A stretch of DNA of 64,000 nt. Source: Dyadobacter luteus. Lineage in GTDB: Bacteria; Bacteroidota; Bacteroidia; Cytophagales; Spirosomataceae. Location: contig NZ_QNUL01000006.1 in assembly GCF_003383615.1 (NCBI RefSeq), forward strand, positions 62,001-126,000, read 5' to 3'. Under the pieces are notes generated by a model. It was not told where the DNA came from and searched no databases. It saw nothing but the letters and a program-made list of their open reading frames with translations. Shown here one piece after another: positions 22,532 through 30,668 of this stretch (positions within the stretch are counted from its first letter, which is position 1; every line of letters begins with the position of its first letter). The position numbers were made by a program, and so were the translations under genes.

Positions 22532-23527
22532 CTAAGCACCGATAGCCCACTTTAAATATACCGAACCCCAGGTAAATCCACCGCCAAAGGCAGAGAGAAT
22601 CAGGTTATCACCTTTTTTTAGCTGAGCTTCGTAATCCCACAGGCACAATGGAATTGTAGCCGCGGTAGTATTTCCGTATTTCTGGATATTCATCATCACC
22701 TTGTCCATGCTCACACCCATTCTGTTGGCTGTTGCTTCAATAATCCTGCGATTGGCCTGGTGCGGAACCAGCCACGCCACATCTTCACTCGCCAGGTTAT
22801 TTCTTTCCATGATTTCGGCAGAGACATCAGCCATGTTCGTCACAGCAAATTTGAATACTTGCGCTCCATCCTGGTATACATGATGCCAGCGGTTTTCAAC
22901 TGTTTCATGTGTGGGCGGATAGCGGCTACCTCCTGCTTTTTGATGCAGATAAGGATAACCCACTCCGTCTGAGCGGATAATTGAATCAATAATGCCATAT
23001 CCTTCAGCATCAGGTTCGAGCAATACAGCTCCGGCTCCGTCACCAAAAAGAATACAGGTTTTGCGGTCGGTATAGTCTACTATGGCAGACATTTTATCAG
23101 TACCCACCACCACTATTTTCTTATATTTTCCGGTTTCAATAAACTGAGAACCCAGCGTCAAAGCGTAAACAAATCCTGAGCAGGCAGCCTGAATATCAAA
23201 ACTTCCGATATTTCTGATACCGACCATGTCGCAGATCAGATTGGCCGTGCAGGGGAAAATAAAATCAGGTGTAGTAGTTGCACAGATCAGTAAATCGATT
23301 TCTTCCGGGGAAGTATTGGTTTTGGCCAATAATCCTTTTACTGCCTCTGCACCCATATGCGAACTTCCCAAGCCCTCACCTTTGAGGATACGCCTTTCTT
23401 TGATACCTGTACGGCTAACAATCCATTCATCATTGGTAGCGACCATTGTTTCCAATTCGGCATTGGTCAGAATGTAGTCAGGCACATACCCTTGTATTCC
23501 TGTAATAGAGGCTCTGATTTGGGTCAT
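22532..23527 (-). CDS. fabH: beta-ketoacyl-ACP synthase III
   Basis: 331 residues, the expected size. It condenses acetyl-CoA with malonyl-ACP to start fatty-acid chains. The thiolase-fold catalytic triad is visible: Cys in [11 protein letters not shown], His in [10 protein letters not shown] and Asn in [12 protein letters not shown]. It follows plsX by 84 bases and precedes efp by 60, in a lipid and translation cluster. Confidence 0.98.
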   Translation of the reverse strand: MTQIRASITGIQGYVPDYILTNAELETMVATNDEWIVSRTGIKERRILKGEGLGSSHMGAEAVKGLLAKTNTSPEEIDLLICATTTPDFIFPCTANLICDMVGIRNIGSFDIQAACSGFVYALTLGSQFIETGKYKKIVVVGTDKMSAIVDYTDRKTCILFGDGAGAVLLEPDAEGYGIIDSIIRSDGVGYPYLHQKAGGSRYPPTHETVENRWHHVYQDGAQVFKFAVTNMADVSAEIMERNNLASEDVAWLVPHQANRRIIEATANRMGVSMDKVMMNIQKYGNTTAATIPLCLWDYEAQLKKGDNLILSAFGGGFTWGSVYLKWAIGA

Positions 23528-23611
23528 GGTTCAATTATAACAATCATAATCCGATTGGATTGTGGTAAAAGACAGTGTCTATTTAAAGGTATAGGCGTTT
23601 CAGTCATCATT

Positions 23612-24550
23612 TTAGTTAAGTGCCTGTGCAATATGCTGGTAAGCTTTTGACTTCACCTGCTTATATGCCCAGCCAATCATATTTCTGATTGCGAGAGGAG
23701 ATGACACGCCATGTGCGATCATTACGTTCCCGTTCACGCCGATGATCGGACTGCCACCAATTGACTCATAGTTGGTCTGGTCAATAAAGTCATCCTGAAT
23801 ACCCCGCTTTTTCATGATATCATAAAGCGATTCGCCCAGTTTGAACAAAATATTACCAGTGAAACCATCAGTAACGATGACGTCAGCTTTATCATTGAAG
23901 AGGTCTTTACCTTCAATGTTACCGATAAAATTGATTTTTTTGTTTGCTTTAAGCAGGGGATAGGTGGCCTGTGCTGTAAGAGAACCTTTTTGTTCTTCTT
24001 CACCGATGTTCATCAGGGCAACACGCGGATTGTCAATCTGGAAGGTATGCTGAGCAAATAGAGATCCTATTTCGCCAAATTGAGATAGTACCTCAGGTTT
24101 ACAATCTGCATTGGCGCCAATGTCAAGCATAATAGAATGCCCACCGCCTACCTGGGGAACAAAACCAGCAATAGCGGGACGTAAAACTCCTTCAATTGCT
24201 TTTATACTGAATAGTGCTCCCACGTGCATTGCACCTGTGTTTCCTGCACTACAGAAAATGTCAACTTCCTTCTCTTTTAAAAGACGAAAGCCTATTCCGA
24301 TACTGGAATTTGGTTTTTGTGAAAGTGCTTTGGTAGGGTGTTCACCCATTTCAATAACATCCTCCGCATGAACTATATCAATATTAACCGGAGTAAAGTT
24401 ATTTTGTTTGAAAATGTCCAAAATAATATTCTCCCGGCCGATCAACACGATCCGTGCTTCCGATGGTAGTTCCGAAGCGGCCTGTATTACCCCTTCAACA
24501 ATGGCTTGTGGAGCTAAATCTCCCCCCATAGCATCTACCGCAATTTTCAT
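23612..24550 (-). CDS. plsX: phosphate acyltransferase PlsX
   Basis: 312 residues. It converts acyl-ACP to acyl-phosphate for phospholipid synthesis. Typical signature at the start (KIAVDAMGGDLAPQAIVEG) and GHSIMLDIGANADCKPEVL, DVIVTDGFTGNILFK. It lies between rpmF and fabH, the classic order across bacteria. Cytosolic or peripheral to the membrane. Confidence 0.98.
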   Translation of the reverse strand: MKIAVDAMGGDLAPQAIVEGVIQAASELPSEARIVLIGRENIILDIFKQNNFTPVNIDIVHAEDVIEMGEHPTKALSQKPNSSIGIGFRLLKEKEVDIFCSAGNTGAMHVGALFSIKAIEGVLRPAIAGFVPQVGGGHSIMLDIGANADCKPEVLSQFGEIGSLFAQHTFQIDNPRVALMNIGEEEQKGSLTAQATYPLLKANKKINFIGNIEGKDLFNDKADVIVTDGFTGNILFKLGESLYDIMKKRGIQDDFIDQTNYESIGGSPIIGVNGNVMIAHGVSSPLAIRNMIGWAYKQVKSKAYQHIAQALN

Positions 24551-24683
24551 TTACACGCAGTTATTTTATACAAATAAGTTTAGAAATCTAAGGTGTAAAT
24601 TTAGCAGTTGTGCCTTAGTAAAAAAGAATTTCGCAACAACTTTTATACGGCTGTTGCGAAATTGATATCTTCACTGGTAAAAA

Positions 24684-24878
24684 TTAAACCGTTTTGGAGT
24701 AATTTTCAACCACTACTTTTCCTCTGTATACCAGATTGCCCTCGTGTACGTGTGCACGGTGCAACTGGTGGATTTCACCTGTTGAAGCGTCAACTCCTAA
24801 TTGCTTACCAGTTAGGAAGTCATGAGCTCTGCGTGTATCGCGACGGGTTTTGGAAATTTTCCGCTTAGGATGTGCCAT
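24684..24878 (-). CDS. rpmF: 50S ribosomal protein L32
   Basis: 64 residues, starting [17 protein letters not shown], the universal L32 opening. The usual zinc-binding Cys pairs are absent, so this is the zinc-free form; the C-terminal half is [15 protein letters not shown]. Placed between the DUF177 gene and plsX as in many bacteria, which couples ribosome and membrane synthesis. Confidence 0.98.
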   Translation of the reverse strand: MAHPKRKISKTRRDTRRAHDFLTGKQLGVDASTGEIHQLHRAHVHEGNLVYRGKVVVENYSKTV

Positions 24879-24951
24879 GATGCTTTATGTTCTTTGTTAA
24901 TATTCGATATTGAAATACTTGCTTATATATAGATGGCTTTTAGAGCCTGTA

Positions 24952-25506
24952 CTATTCTCCTTTTAATTTTTTCAGAGCTTCCCAACGAGGATCAACCTGC
25001 TCTTCATTACTCTCCTCTTGTTCGTCTTCCAGGTCTTCGGAAGAGTAAACCAGCACTGCTTCTTCCTCATCTTCTGAAAACGCATCGTCATCCTCAGTTC
25101 GCAAGCTCGGATGAATTTTCTTAACCGGCAGAGAAAGTGCTATAAATTCAAAAACATAACGCGCTACATTGATGCGGTTGGTATTTCTGCTTATAATCTC
25201 AATCTCGTCTGTCAGCTCCTGGTTGTGATCGCCGAACTTCAGAATGAGCTTTTCATCTGAGATAAATGGCTCGTCGTAAGGTTCCAGACTCCTGTCACAT
25301 ACCAGTCCGAGTATTCCTTCTGTTTGGAAATGAAGCTGGATCATGGTTGCTGATTTGTTCAGCTCAATATGTGTCTTGAAGTGCCCGTGCTCGATAATAT
25401 CTTGCTCCAGCTCCTCAAAAAACGCATCACCCGACTCCATGTCATAGTCATACCGTTTGTCTTCCAAACCGTAAATGTCTATGTTGTATTTACTTAGCTC
25501 TTTCAC
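24952..25506 (-). CDS. DUF177/YceD-like protein
   Basis: 184 residues from a GTG at 25506 (V/MKELSKYNIDIYGL), or 188 from TTG at 25518; there is no suitable ATG. The GTG start is preferred because the promoter-like TACCTTTG lies only a few bases above the TTG. The protein has the DUF177 pattern (TMIQLHFQTEGILGLVCDRSLEPYD, given as ends TMIQLHF and CDRSLEPYD) and a strongly acidic C-terminus (about 130-180). The family is linked to 23S rRNA accumulation and is nearly always next to rpmF, as here. The usual zinc-type Cys pair is reduced to a single Cys. Confidence 0.88.
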   Translation of the reverse strand: MKELSKYNIDIYGLEDKRYDYDMESGDAFFEELEQDIIEHGHFKTHIELNKSATMIQLHFQTEGILGLVCDRSLEPYDEPFISDEKLILKFGDHNQELTDEIEIISRNTNRINVARYVFEFIALSLPVKKIHPSLRTEDDDAFSEDEEEAVLVYSSEDLEDEQEESNEEQVDPRWEALKKLKGE

Positions 25507-25523
25507 TATTTCTGACAAAAGGA

Positions 25524-25531
25524 CTGCAAAG
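25524..25531 (-). promoter_or_regulatory. putative -7 element of the DUF177-rpmF operon
   Basis: TACCTTTG on the minus strand matches TAnnTTTG, next to the start of the DUF177 gene. The -33 region is a T run instead of a clean TTTG. If used, the transcript would begin almost at the start codon, giving a very short leader. Confidence 0.4.
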
Positions 25532-25591
25532 GTAATGGGTTTTCATATCAATAAAAAAAAGTAATGGTGTTTTTTATTGATTTATTAACTG

Positions 25592-25633
25592 AAACCTCTG
25601 AACGATACCCAAGACTTTCGCTCAGAGAGGTTT
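25592..25633. repeat. unassigned hairpin upstream of the DUF177-rpmF operon
   Basis: AAACCTCT (25592-25599) pairs with AGAGGTTT (25626-25633); a second partly matched segment extends the stem inward. It has no T run and lies between the terminator of the gene at 25703 and the operon promoter. Purpose unknown. Confidence 0.3.
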
Positions 25634-25664
25634 ATAGTAGCTTTAAGTGTTATTCCGTTAAGAA

Positions 25665-25704
25665 TAAAAAATTGCCATAAACGGGGATTTAATCCGTGGC
25701 AATT
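25665..25704 (-). terminator. terminator of the acetyltransferase gene
   Basis: Read on the minus strand: ATTGCCACGG and CCGT..TGGCAAT form an interrupted stem (25671-25703), followed by six T. The stem overlaps the stop codon of the gene. Confidence 0.6.
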
Positions 25705-26335
25705 AAACTTTTTTAGCCGGATTCCCGAAGTAGGTCGCCTTTGCAGGTACGTTTTCAATCACCACAGAGCCTGCACCGATTCTGGCATTTTTTCCTATTT
25801 CAATGCCTGCAACAATCACTGCGCCTGATCCTATAAACGCTCCCTCTCCTATTTTTACGCGATCATTGATGATAGCGCCACTGCCAATGGTAACGAAATT
25901 TCCTGCCTGTACCCATGTGTCAAGTATAGCGCCCGATTGCACCAGACAATGGTTGCCGATTTTAGACTTTGCCCCGATGGTTACACGCGCAGCAATCAGG
26001 TTACCATGACCTATTTCAGCCATCTCAGAAATGACAGCTGTATCGTGGATTGCGTTTACCGGCATGATCTTACGATCTTCTACCAGTGTTTCGACGATAC
26101 GCTCACGTACCGATTTCTCTCCAATGGCTACAAATGCTTCACACTTTTCGCCTACGATATTTACAAAGCCGGGGTCGTCGGTGTCACCTAAAACACTGAC
26201 ATCAGAAAACTCCTGACCGTGCAAATCTTTATTGTCGTCCAGAAGACCATATACTAATACATTGTTACGTCTGAATATATCCAGTGCCTGCACACCTATA
26301 TCTCCTGCACCAAAAATTAAAACCGGATTTTCCAT
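25703..26335 (-). CDS. NeuD/PglD-like sugar O-/N-acyltransferase (hexapeptide repeat)
   Basis: 210 residues from ATG 26335 (MENPVLIFGAGDIG), which puts the nucleotide/sugar-binding Rossmann half at the very start, as in NeuD and PglD. An extension to 26359 adds eight residues that fit nothing. The second half is a left-handed beta helix of hexapeptide repeats (VTIGAKSKIGNHCLV, GEGAFIGSGAVIVAG). The family acetylates sialic acids or amino sugars of surface glycans with acetyl-CoA. No other sugar gene is adjacent, so the acceptor is unknown. Confidence 0.88.
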   Translation of the reverse strand: MENPVLIFGAGDIGVQALDIFRRNNVLVYGLLDDNKDLHGQEFSDVSVLGDTDDPGFVNIVGEKCEAFVAIGEKSVRERIVETLVEDRKIMPVNAIHDTAVISEMAEIGHGNLIAARVTIGAKSKIGNHCLVQSGAILDTWVQAGNFVTIGSGAIINDRVKIGEGAFIGSGAVIVAGIEIGKNARIGAGSVVIENVPAKATYFGNPAKKV

Positions 26336-26397
26336 ATTGATTGAATCTTGCTGTAGCAATTACTGCCCTGCTCGTATTTATTAAATTGTAATGTTGT

Positions 26398-27045
26398 CTA
26401 AAGAAATGTAACCCGAAAAACAAATGGGCTGCTGTAGGGCGACAAATTTTGTCCGCTGTACTGGTCGATCTGATTGTGGTAGCTCAGGTTGTACAGGACT
26501 GTAAGATGTACGGCTTTAATGAAACGGCCTCCTACAGGTTGAGAATAAGCAGCGCCCAGAAGTGGAGAAGCAAGCCATTTTCTTTTCTGATAAGACGCTT
26601 CAACGTTCATTCCTTCTATTTCCCCTACCAAATTCACCATCGGGAACACGTTATACATCAGAAAACCGCGTCCGCCGTAGTAGAGTGTATTGATATTGTA
26701 ATATCTGGAGCGAAAATACATTCCTGTGAGTCCTACACCCGCCACCAGCTTTTCGGTAAGTTCATAACCCGCCATAGGCGACAAGTTCACATTTGTGACA
26801 GTTCCGAAACTTAATCCAAAACTACCGCCGAGTCTCAGGCGATCTATAAAAGGAAGTTGTTTGAAATCAACGTCCTTCTTTTTTTCAACCACTTCTCTTT
26901 TCTCTACCGGAGGAATTTCCTGTCTTTCCCTTTGCTCTCCTCTTAATGAATCCGGGCGATAATATTCTTCAGTTTGTGCAAATAGTTGTGTTGCTGACAG
27001 CAGAGCTGCCGTAATAAGGCATGAAAGGAGGATTTTAATTTTCAT
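26398..27045 (-). CDS. small outer-membrane beta-barrel protein, function unknown
   Basis: 215 residues. Signal peptide to about residue 23 (LFAQ), a charged linker with many Glu/Arg/Lys (about 24-65), then a barrel-like stretch of alternating aromatic and small residues with Gly turns (RLGGSFGLSFGTVTNVNL). The last residues FVFRVTFL match an outer-membrane C-terminal strand. The size suits an eight-stranded barrel. No enzyme motif. It is divergent from the M61 gene with about 100 bases between them. Confidence 0.75.
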   Translation of the reverse strand: MKIKILLSCLITAALLSATQLFAQTEEYYRPDSLRGEQRERQEIPPVEKREVVEKKKDVDFKQLPFIDRLRLGGSFGLSFGTVTNVNLSPMAGYELTEKLVAGVGLTGMYFRSRYYNINTLYYGGRGFLMYNVFPMVNLVGEIEGMNVEASYQKRKWLASPLLGAAYSQPVGGRFIKAVHLTVLYNLSYHNQIDQYSGQNLSPYSSPFVFRVTFL

Positions 27046-27145
27046 GTAATAATGTGTTTATTTATATAATTGTACGTTTAACGTAAAAAAGCCTGATTTT
27101 GGTTTGTTGATCCGGTTTTCCTCCTTTAATCCTGTTTTATTATCT

Positions 27146-28651
27146 ATGCATTATCATATTTCTGTCAGCGATCCCTCTTCTCACTTTCTATCCATTACTT
27201 ATACAATACCGGAAATAAGCAGTGATTATATTGAAATCCAGCTTCCGGCGTGGAGACCAGGGCGCTACGAAATTCAGAATTTTGCCAAAAATATTCAATT
27301 TATTGAAGCGATCTCGAAAACAGGGAAGAAACTACCGCTGAGCAAAGTTACAAAAGACCGCTGGCGACTGGAAACAGGTGGGGAAGATGAGGTACGGGTT
27401 AACTATACCTACTATGCGGCTATTCAGAATGCGGGAAGCAGCTATGTGGATGCTGAGCTTTGGTATCTCAATTTTATCAACTTCTGTTTTTATACAGAAG
27501 GAAGAATAAATGATGCGTGTAAAGTTACACTGGAACTTCCTGAAGATTACACTATCGCATGCGGACTGGGTTCTTTTTGGAATATTGTTGATAACATACC
27601 AACTGCTTACGCTAATATCCTTAGTGCACAAGATTTTTACGAATTAGTCGATAGTCCCCTGCTGGCCTCAGAGAGCTTACAAAAATGTGATTATCAGATT
27701 GATCATGTGAGATTTAGTATTTGGATGCATGGTAATCTGAAGCCCAACTGGAAACGTATTGAGAGGGATTTCAGGAGATTTTCACGGGAGCAAATCGCGA
27801 CTATGGGAGAATTCCCGGAGCAGGATTACCATTTTCTGAATCTGATTTTACCGACTGCCTTTTACCATGGTGTAGAGCATCGTAATTCTACCATGGTGGT
27901 TCTGGGACCAGACGATGAAGGCGAAGGGCTGTATACGGATTTACTTGGCGTAAGTAGTCACGAGCTGTTTCACGCCTGGAATATCATCCGGATTCGTCCG
28001 AAGGAAATGTTGCCTTATGACTTTACGAAAGAAAATTACTTTGCTACCTGTTTTGTAGCAGAGGGTTGCACGACGTATTACGGGGATTTATTTCTAAAAC
28101 GTTCAGGGGTTTTTGACGATGCTGCTTATCTGAAAGAGTTGCAGGTGTATATGAAACGACACTTTGAACATAGCGCATCAGCAAGCCAATCATTGGTAGA
28201 ATCTTCTTTTGATTTATGGCTTGACGGATATGAAAAAGGAATTCCTGATCGTAAAGTTTCAGTTTATCATAAAGGAGCTTTGGTTGCGCTGATTCTTGAT
28301 CTTTACATCAGAAAGAAAACAGATCATGCACAATCTCTGGACGATATCATGCGGTTGCTCTGGCTGCGGTTCGGAAAACCATTTGTTGGCTATACCATCG
28401 AAGATTACATTGGCATTGCTGAAGAAGTAGCGGGTGAATCTCTTGAATGGTATTGGCGTGAATGTATTTATGGCAATATTCCGCTCGAAGAGAGGTTAAA
28501 TGAAGCACTATCATTTGTCGGGTTGCAAATGACAACCTTTACAAATGGCAATATTCAACTCAATGAGCTGGATGATTTTAGGGCCGGTTTACAGCGGCAA
28601 AAGTGGTTGGCCACAGTACAGGCAAATCCGGAAGATGAGGAAGAAGAATAG
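27146..28651 (+). CDS. M61-family metallopeptidase (glycyl-aminopeptidase-like)
   Basis: 501 residues from ATG 27146 (MHYHISVSDPSSH); a TTG at 27104 would add 14 residues before the N-terminal beta domain. Zinc site: His272-Glu273-x2-His276 in SSHELFHAWN and the third ligand Glu306 in FVAEGCTTYYGD. The N-terminal beta-sandwich ends near 170. Family members usually carry a C-terminal PDZ domain and are about 600 residues long. Here the protein stops about 40 residues after the catalytic helical domain, so the PDZ appears to be missing. No signal peptide, so probably cytosolic. Converges on the epimerase gene with five bases between. Confidence 0.9.
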   Translation: MHYHISVSDPSSHFLSITYTIPEISSDYIEIQLPAWRPGRYEIQNFAKNIQFIEAISKTGKKLPLSKVTKDRWRLETGGEDEVRVNYTYYAAIQNAGSSYVDAELWYLNFINFCFYTEGRINDACKVTLELPEDYTIACGLGSFWNIVDNIPTAYANILSAQDFYELVDSPLLASESLQKCDYQIDHVRFSIWMHGNLKPNWKRIERDFRRFSREQIATMGEFPEQDYHFLNLILPTAFYHGVEHRNSTMVVLGPDDEGEGLYTDLLGVSSHELFHAWNIIRIRPKEMLPYDFTKENYFATCFVAEGCTTYYGDLFLKRSGVFDDAAYLKELQVYMKRHFEHSASASQSLVESSFDLWLDGYEKGIPDRKVSVYHKGALVALILDLYIRKKTDHAQSLDDIMRLLWLRFGKPFVGYTIEDYIGIAEEVAGESLEWYWRECIYGNIPLEERLNEALSFVGLQMTTFTNGNIQLNELDDFRAGLQRQKWLATVQANPEDEEEE

Positions 28652-28656
28652 ATTGA

Positions 28657-29574
28657 TTATTTCTTGCCTAAAATATCCTGCAGTGCCAACTCAGGATCTG
28701 TAAACTGATATTTGAAGTCCGTATCGTTCGCTATGCGTTCATTGATAACGTAACTGCTTCCCAGAACCACATTGGCCATTTCACCGAATACCAATCTGAG
28801 TGCAAAAGCCGGAACATTGGGTAGCCATTGCGGGCGATTCAGTGCATTGCAGATGAGTTTGGTCAGGTGTGCATTGGTGACAGGACCAGGAGCAATGGCA
28901 TTATAAGCGCCTTCCCATGTTTCATTTTCCAGCGCTTCAATATACATCCTGCATAAATCGTCCAGATGGATCCATGACACCCACTGTTTGCCGGAACCAA
29001 GCGGAGCTCCAAAGCCGAAACGCGCAGGTTGTGCCATTTTTGCCAGAGCACCTCCATCTTCACTCAGTACAATACCGGTTCTTAGTTTGACAGTACGTAC
29101 TCCTGTGTCTGCGATTATATCGGCAGCTTTTTCCCATTCCACTGTTACAAAAGAAAGAAAATCACTGTTGGGTGGATCTTTTTCGGTGTTTCGCTTATCT
29201 CCTGAATCTTCACCATAGAAACTGCTTCCTGAAGCAGATATAAATGATTTTAGGGATATCTGTTCGGCTTTCAGTTTTCGATTGATGAGCTCTACAGGTT
29301 TTATACGGCTATCAAGAATGACTTTTTTGCGCTTTTCAGTCCAGCGTTCATCTGCCACGCCAGCGCCTGCAAGGTGGATAAGGTGACTCGTATTTGCAAG
29401 TGCACCATTTTCTATATAGTCTTTTTCTGTGTCGTACTCATATACTTTCACAGATGGGATGTCTTTTTTACTTCTGCTCAGAATGGCAACCTCATAACCT
29501 CTTTGAAGCAGTAATTCAGTCAGGCGTTTGCCAATAAGCCCGGTTCCTCCGGTAATTAGTACTTTTTGTCCCAT
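28657..29574 (-). CDS. TIGR01777-family NAD(P)-binding epimerase (YfcH-like)
   Basis: 305 residues. N-terminal dinucleotide-binding motif VLITGGTGLIGKRL, an SDR-type active site with SFISASGSSFYGED and RLTGIVLSEDGGAL-like sequence, and the DUF1731-type C-terminal segment (PALALRLVFGEMANVVLGS in similar form). Substrate unknown for the whole family. It precedes the lysophospholipid acyltransferase in reverse order on the same strand only after a gap, so an operon is possible but not shown. Confidence 0.92.
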   Translation of the reverse strand: MGQKVLITGGTGLIGKRLTELLLQRGYEVAILSRSKKDIPSVKVYEYDTEKDYIENGALANTSHLIHLAGAGVADERWTEKRKKVILDSRIKPVELINRKLKAEQISLKSFISASGSSFYGEDSGDKRNTEKDPPNSDFLSFVTVEWEKAADIIADTGVRTVKLRTGIVLSEDGGALAKMAQPARFGFGAPLGSGKQWVSWIHLDDLCRMYIEALENETWEGAYNAIAPGPVTNAHLTKLICNALNRPQWLPNVPAFALRLVFGEMANVVLGSSYVINERIANDTDFKYQFTDPELALQDILGKK

Positions 29575-29627
29575 TGCAAAGAAATTGAATGATGTAAAGT
29601 GAATAGTTTACAAAACGTGTACCATCA

Positions 29628-30449
29628 CTATTCCTCAACCGCTTTCGTGGTACTGTTTTCTTTGGGAGGCTCCTGTTCAATGGCTTTGGTCACCCTTTCT
29701 ATCATACTTTCCAGTGATTCATCCGGTAGAAAATGCATAGGTTCTTTAAAATGAACAGTCAGTTTGGTATTCCGCTTTTTGAAACGTAACCCTTTTTTGT
29801 CAAATGCCCGGCGGAAACCGTTGATGACAACCGGAATGACAATGGGCTGATGGTCTTTGATGAGGTGAGCGGTACCTTTTCTGATAGGCGCATAAGGTTT
29901 GGTGGTGCCTTGCGGAAAACTTACTACCCAGCCATGATCAAGCCCCATTCCAATTTTATCCTGAGCAGAGTTGTCGAGTTGGCGTTTCACGTTTTCTCCG
30001 TTAGCCCTCCATGATCGCTCAATGGTAATAGCGCCGCCAATACTGAATAACTTGGGCAAAATTCCTTCTTTCATGGTTTCCGAAGCAGCTACATAATAGC
30101 AACGTGCTCTGGGTGAGAATAAATAGAAGGGTGGAGAGATGGTATCTTTATATCCCCACTTGGTTGCGCAGAAAATATGGTAGAATGCGATTACGTCTGC
30201 AAAGTAGGTTTGATGGTTAGAAAGAAATAATACACCATGATCAGGCAGATTCAGAAGCTGGTCGGCACCTTTGATCTGAATTTTATTCACTGCCGTATAC
30301 CGGTAATAGGTAAACCAGCCAATGATAAAGATGAAGAAGCGTTTGATGGCAAGGTAATTGCCAAAAGGATCTTTTTCGAAGAGACCAAAAAAATCAAATC
30401 GGATCAGCCAGCGGGGAAGTAAACTGAATGTGGTTTTCTTTTTGTTCAT
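29628..30449 (-). CDS. 1-acyl-sn-glycerol-3-phosphate acyltransferase (PlsC-like)
   Basis: 273 residues. The acyltransferase motif I is NHQTYFADVI (H-x4-D), motif III resembles FPQGTTKPYAP and motif IV is VIPVVINGFRRAF. A short hydrophobic segment near residues 33-50 would anchor it at the inner membrane. The family adds the second acyl chain to lysophosphatidate, though paralogues act on ornithine lipids or other acceptors. Upstream of the epimerase gene on the same strand with a 53-base gap. Confidence 0.9.
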   Translation of the reverse strand: MNKKKTTFSLLPRWLIRFDFFGLFEKDPFGNYLAIKRFFIFIIGWFTYYRYTAVNKIQIKGADQLLNLPDHGVLFLSNHQTYFADVIAFYHIFCATKWGYKDTISPPFYLFSPRARCYYVAASETMKEGILPKLFSIGGAITIERSWRANGENVKRQLDNSAQDKIGMGLDHGWVVSFPQGTTKPYAPIRKGTAHLIKDHQPIVIPVVINGFRRAFDKKGLRFKKRNTKLTVHFKEPMHFLPDESLESMIERVTKAIEQEPPKENSTTKAVEE

Positions 30450-30601
30450 AATCTCTTCAAATACCTGTCAGATATCATTCAGTCAGGAAACAGGTTCATA
30501 ACCAGCGAAGGTAATAAATAATAACGTTCTGTTCTTTAATCGATATAAAGAGTTACCCCTTCACATCGGTGACGTATATAATGAAGCTCTTGGCATGATT
30601 C

Positions 30602-30632
30602 TTTGAGAATCGGTTCAGACTTGTTTAATTTG
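30602..30632 (+). promoter_or_regulatory. Bacteroidota-type promoter of the M48 gene
   Basis: TTTG at 30602-30605, a 19-base spacer, then TTAATTTG at 30625-30632, one mismatch from TAnnTTTG. It lies within the longer reading of the gene that would start at 30603, which argues for the ATG at 30669. Confidence 0.55.
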
Positions 30633-30668
30633 GCAAAACTTACAAGCAACACACCACCTAATACTTAT

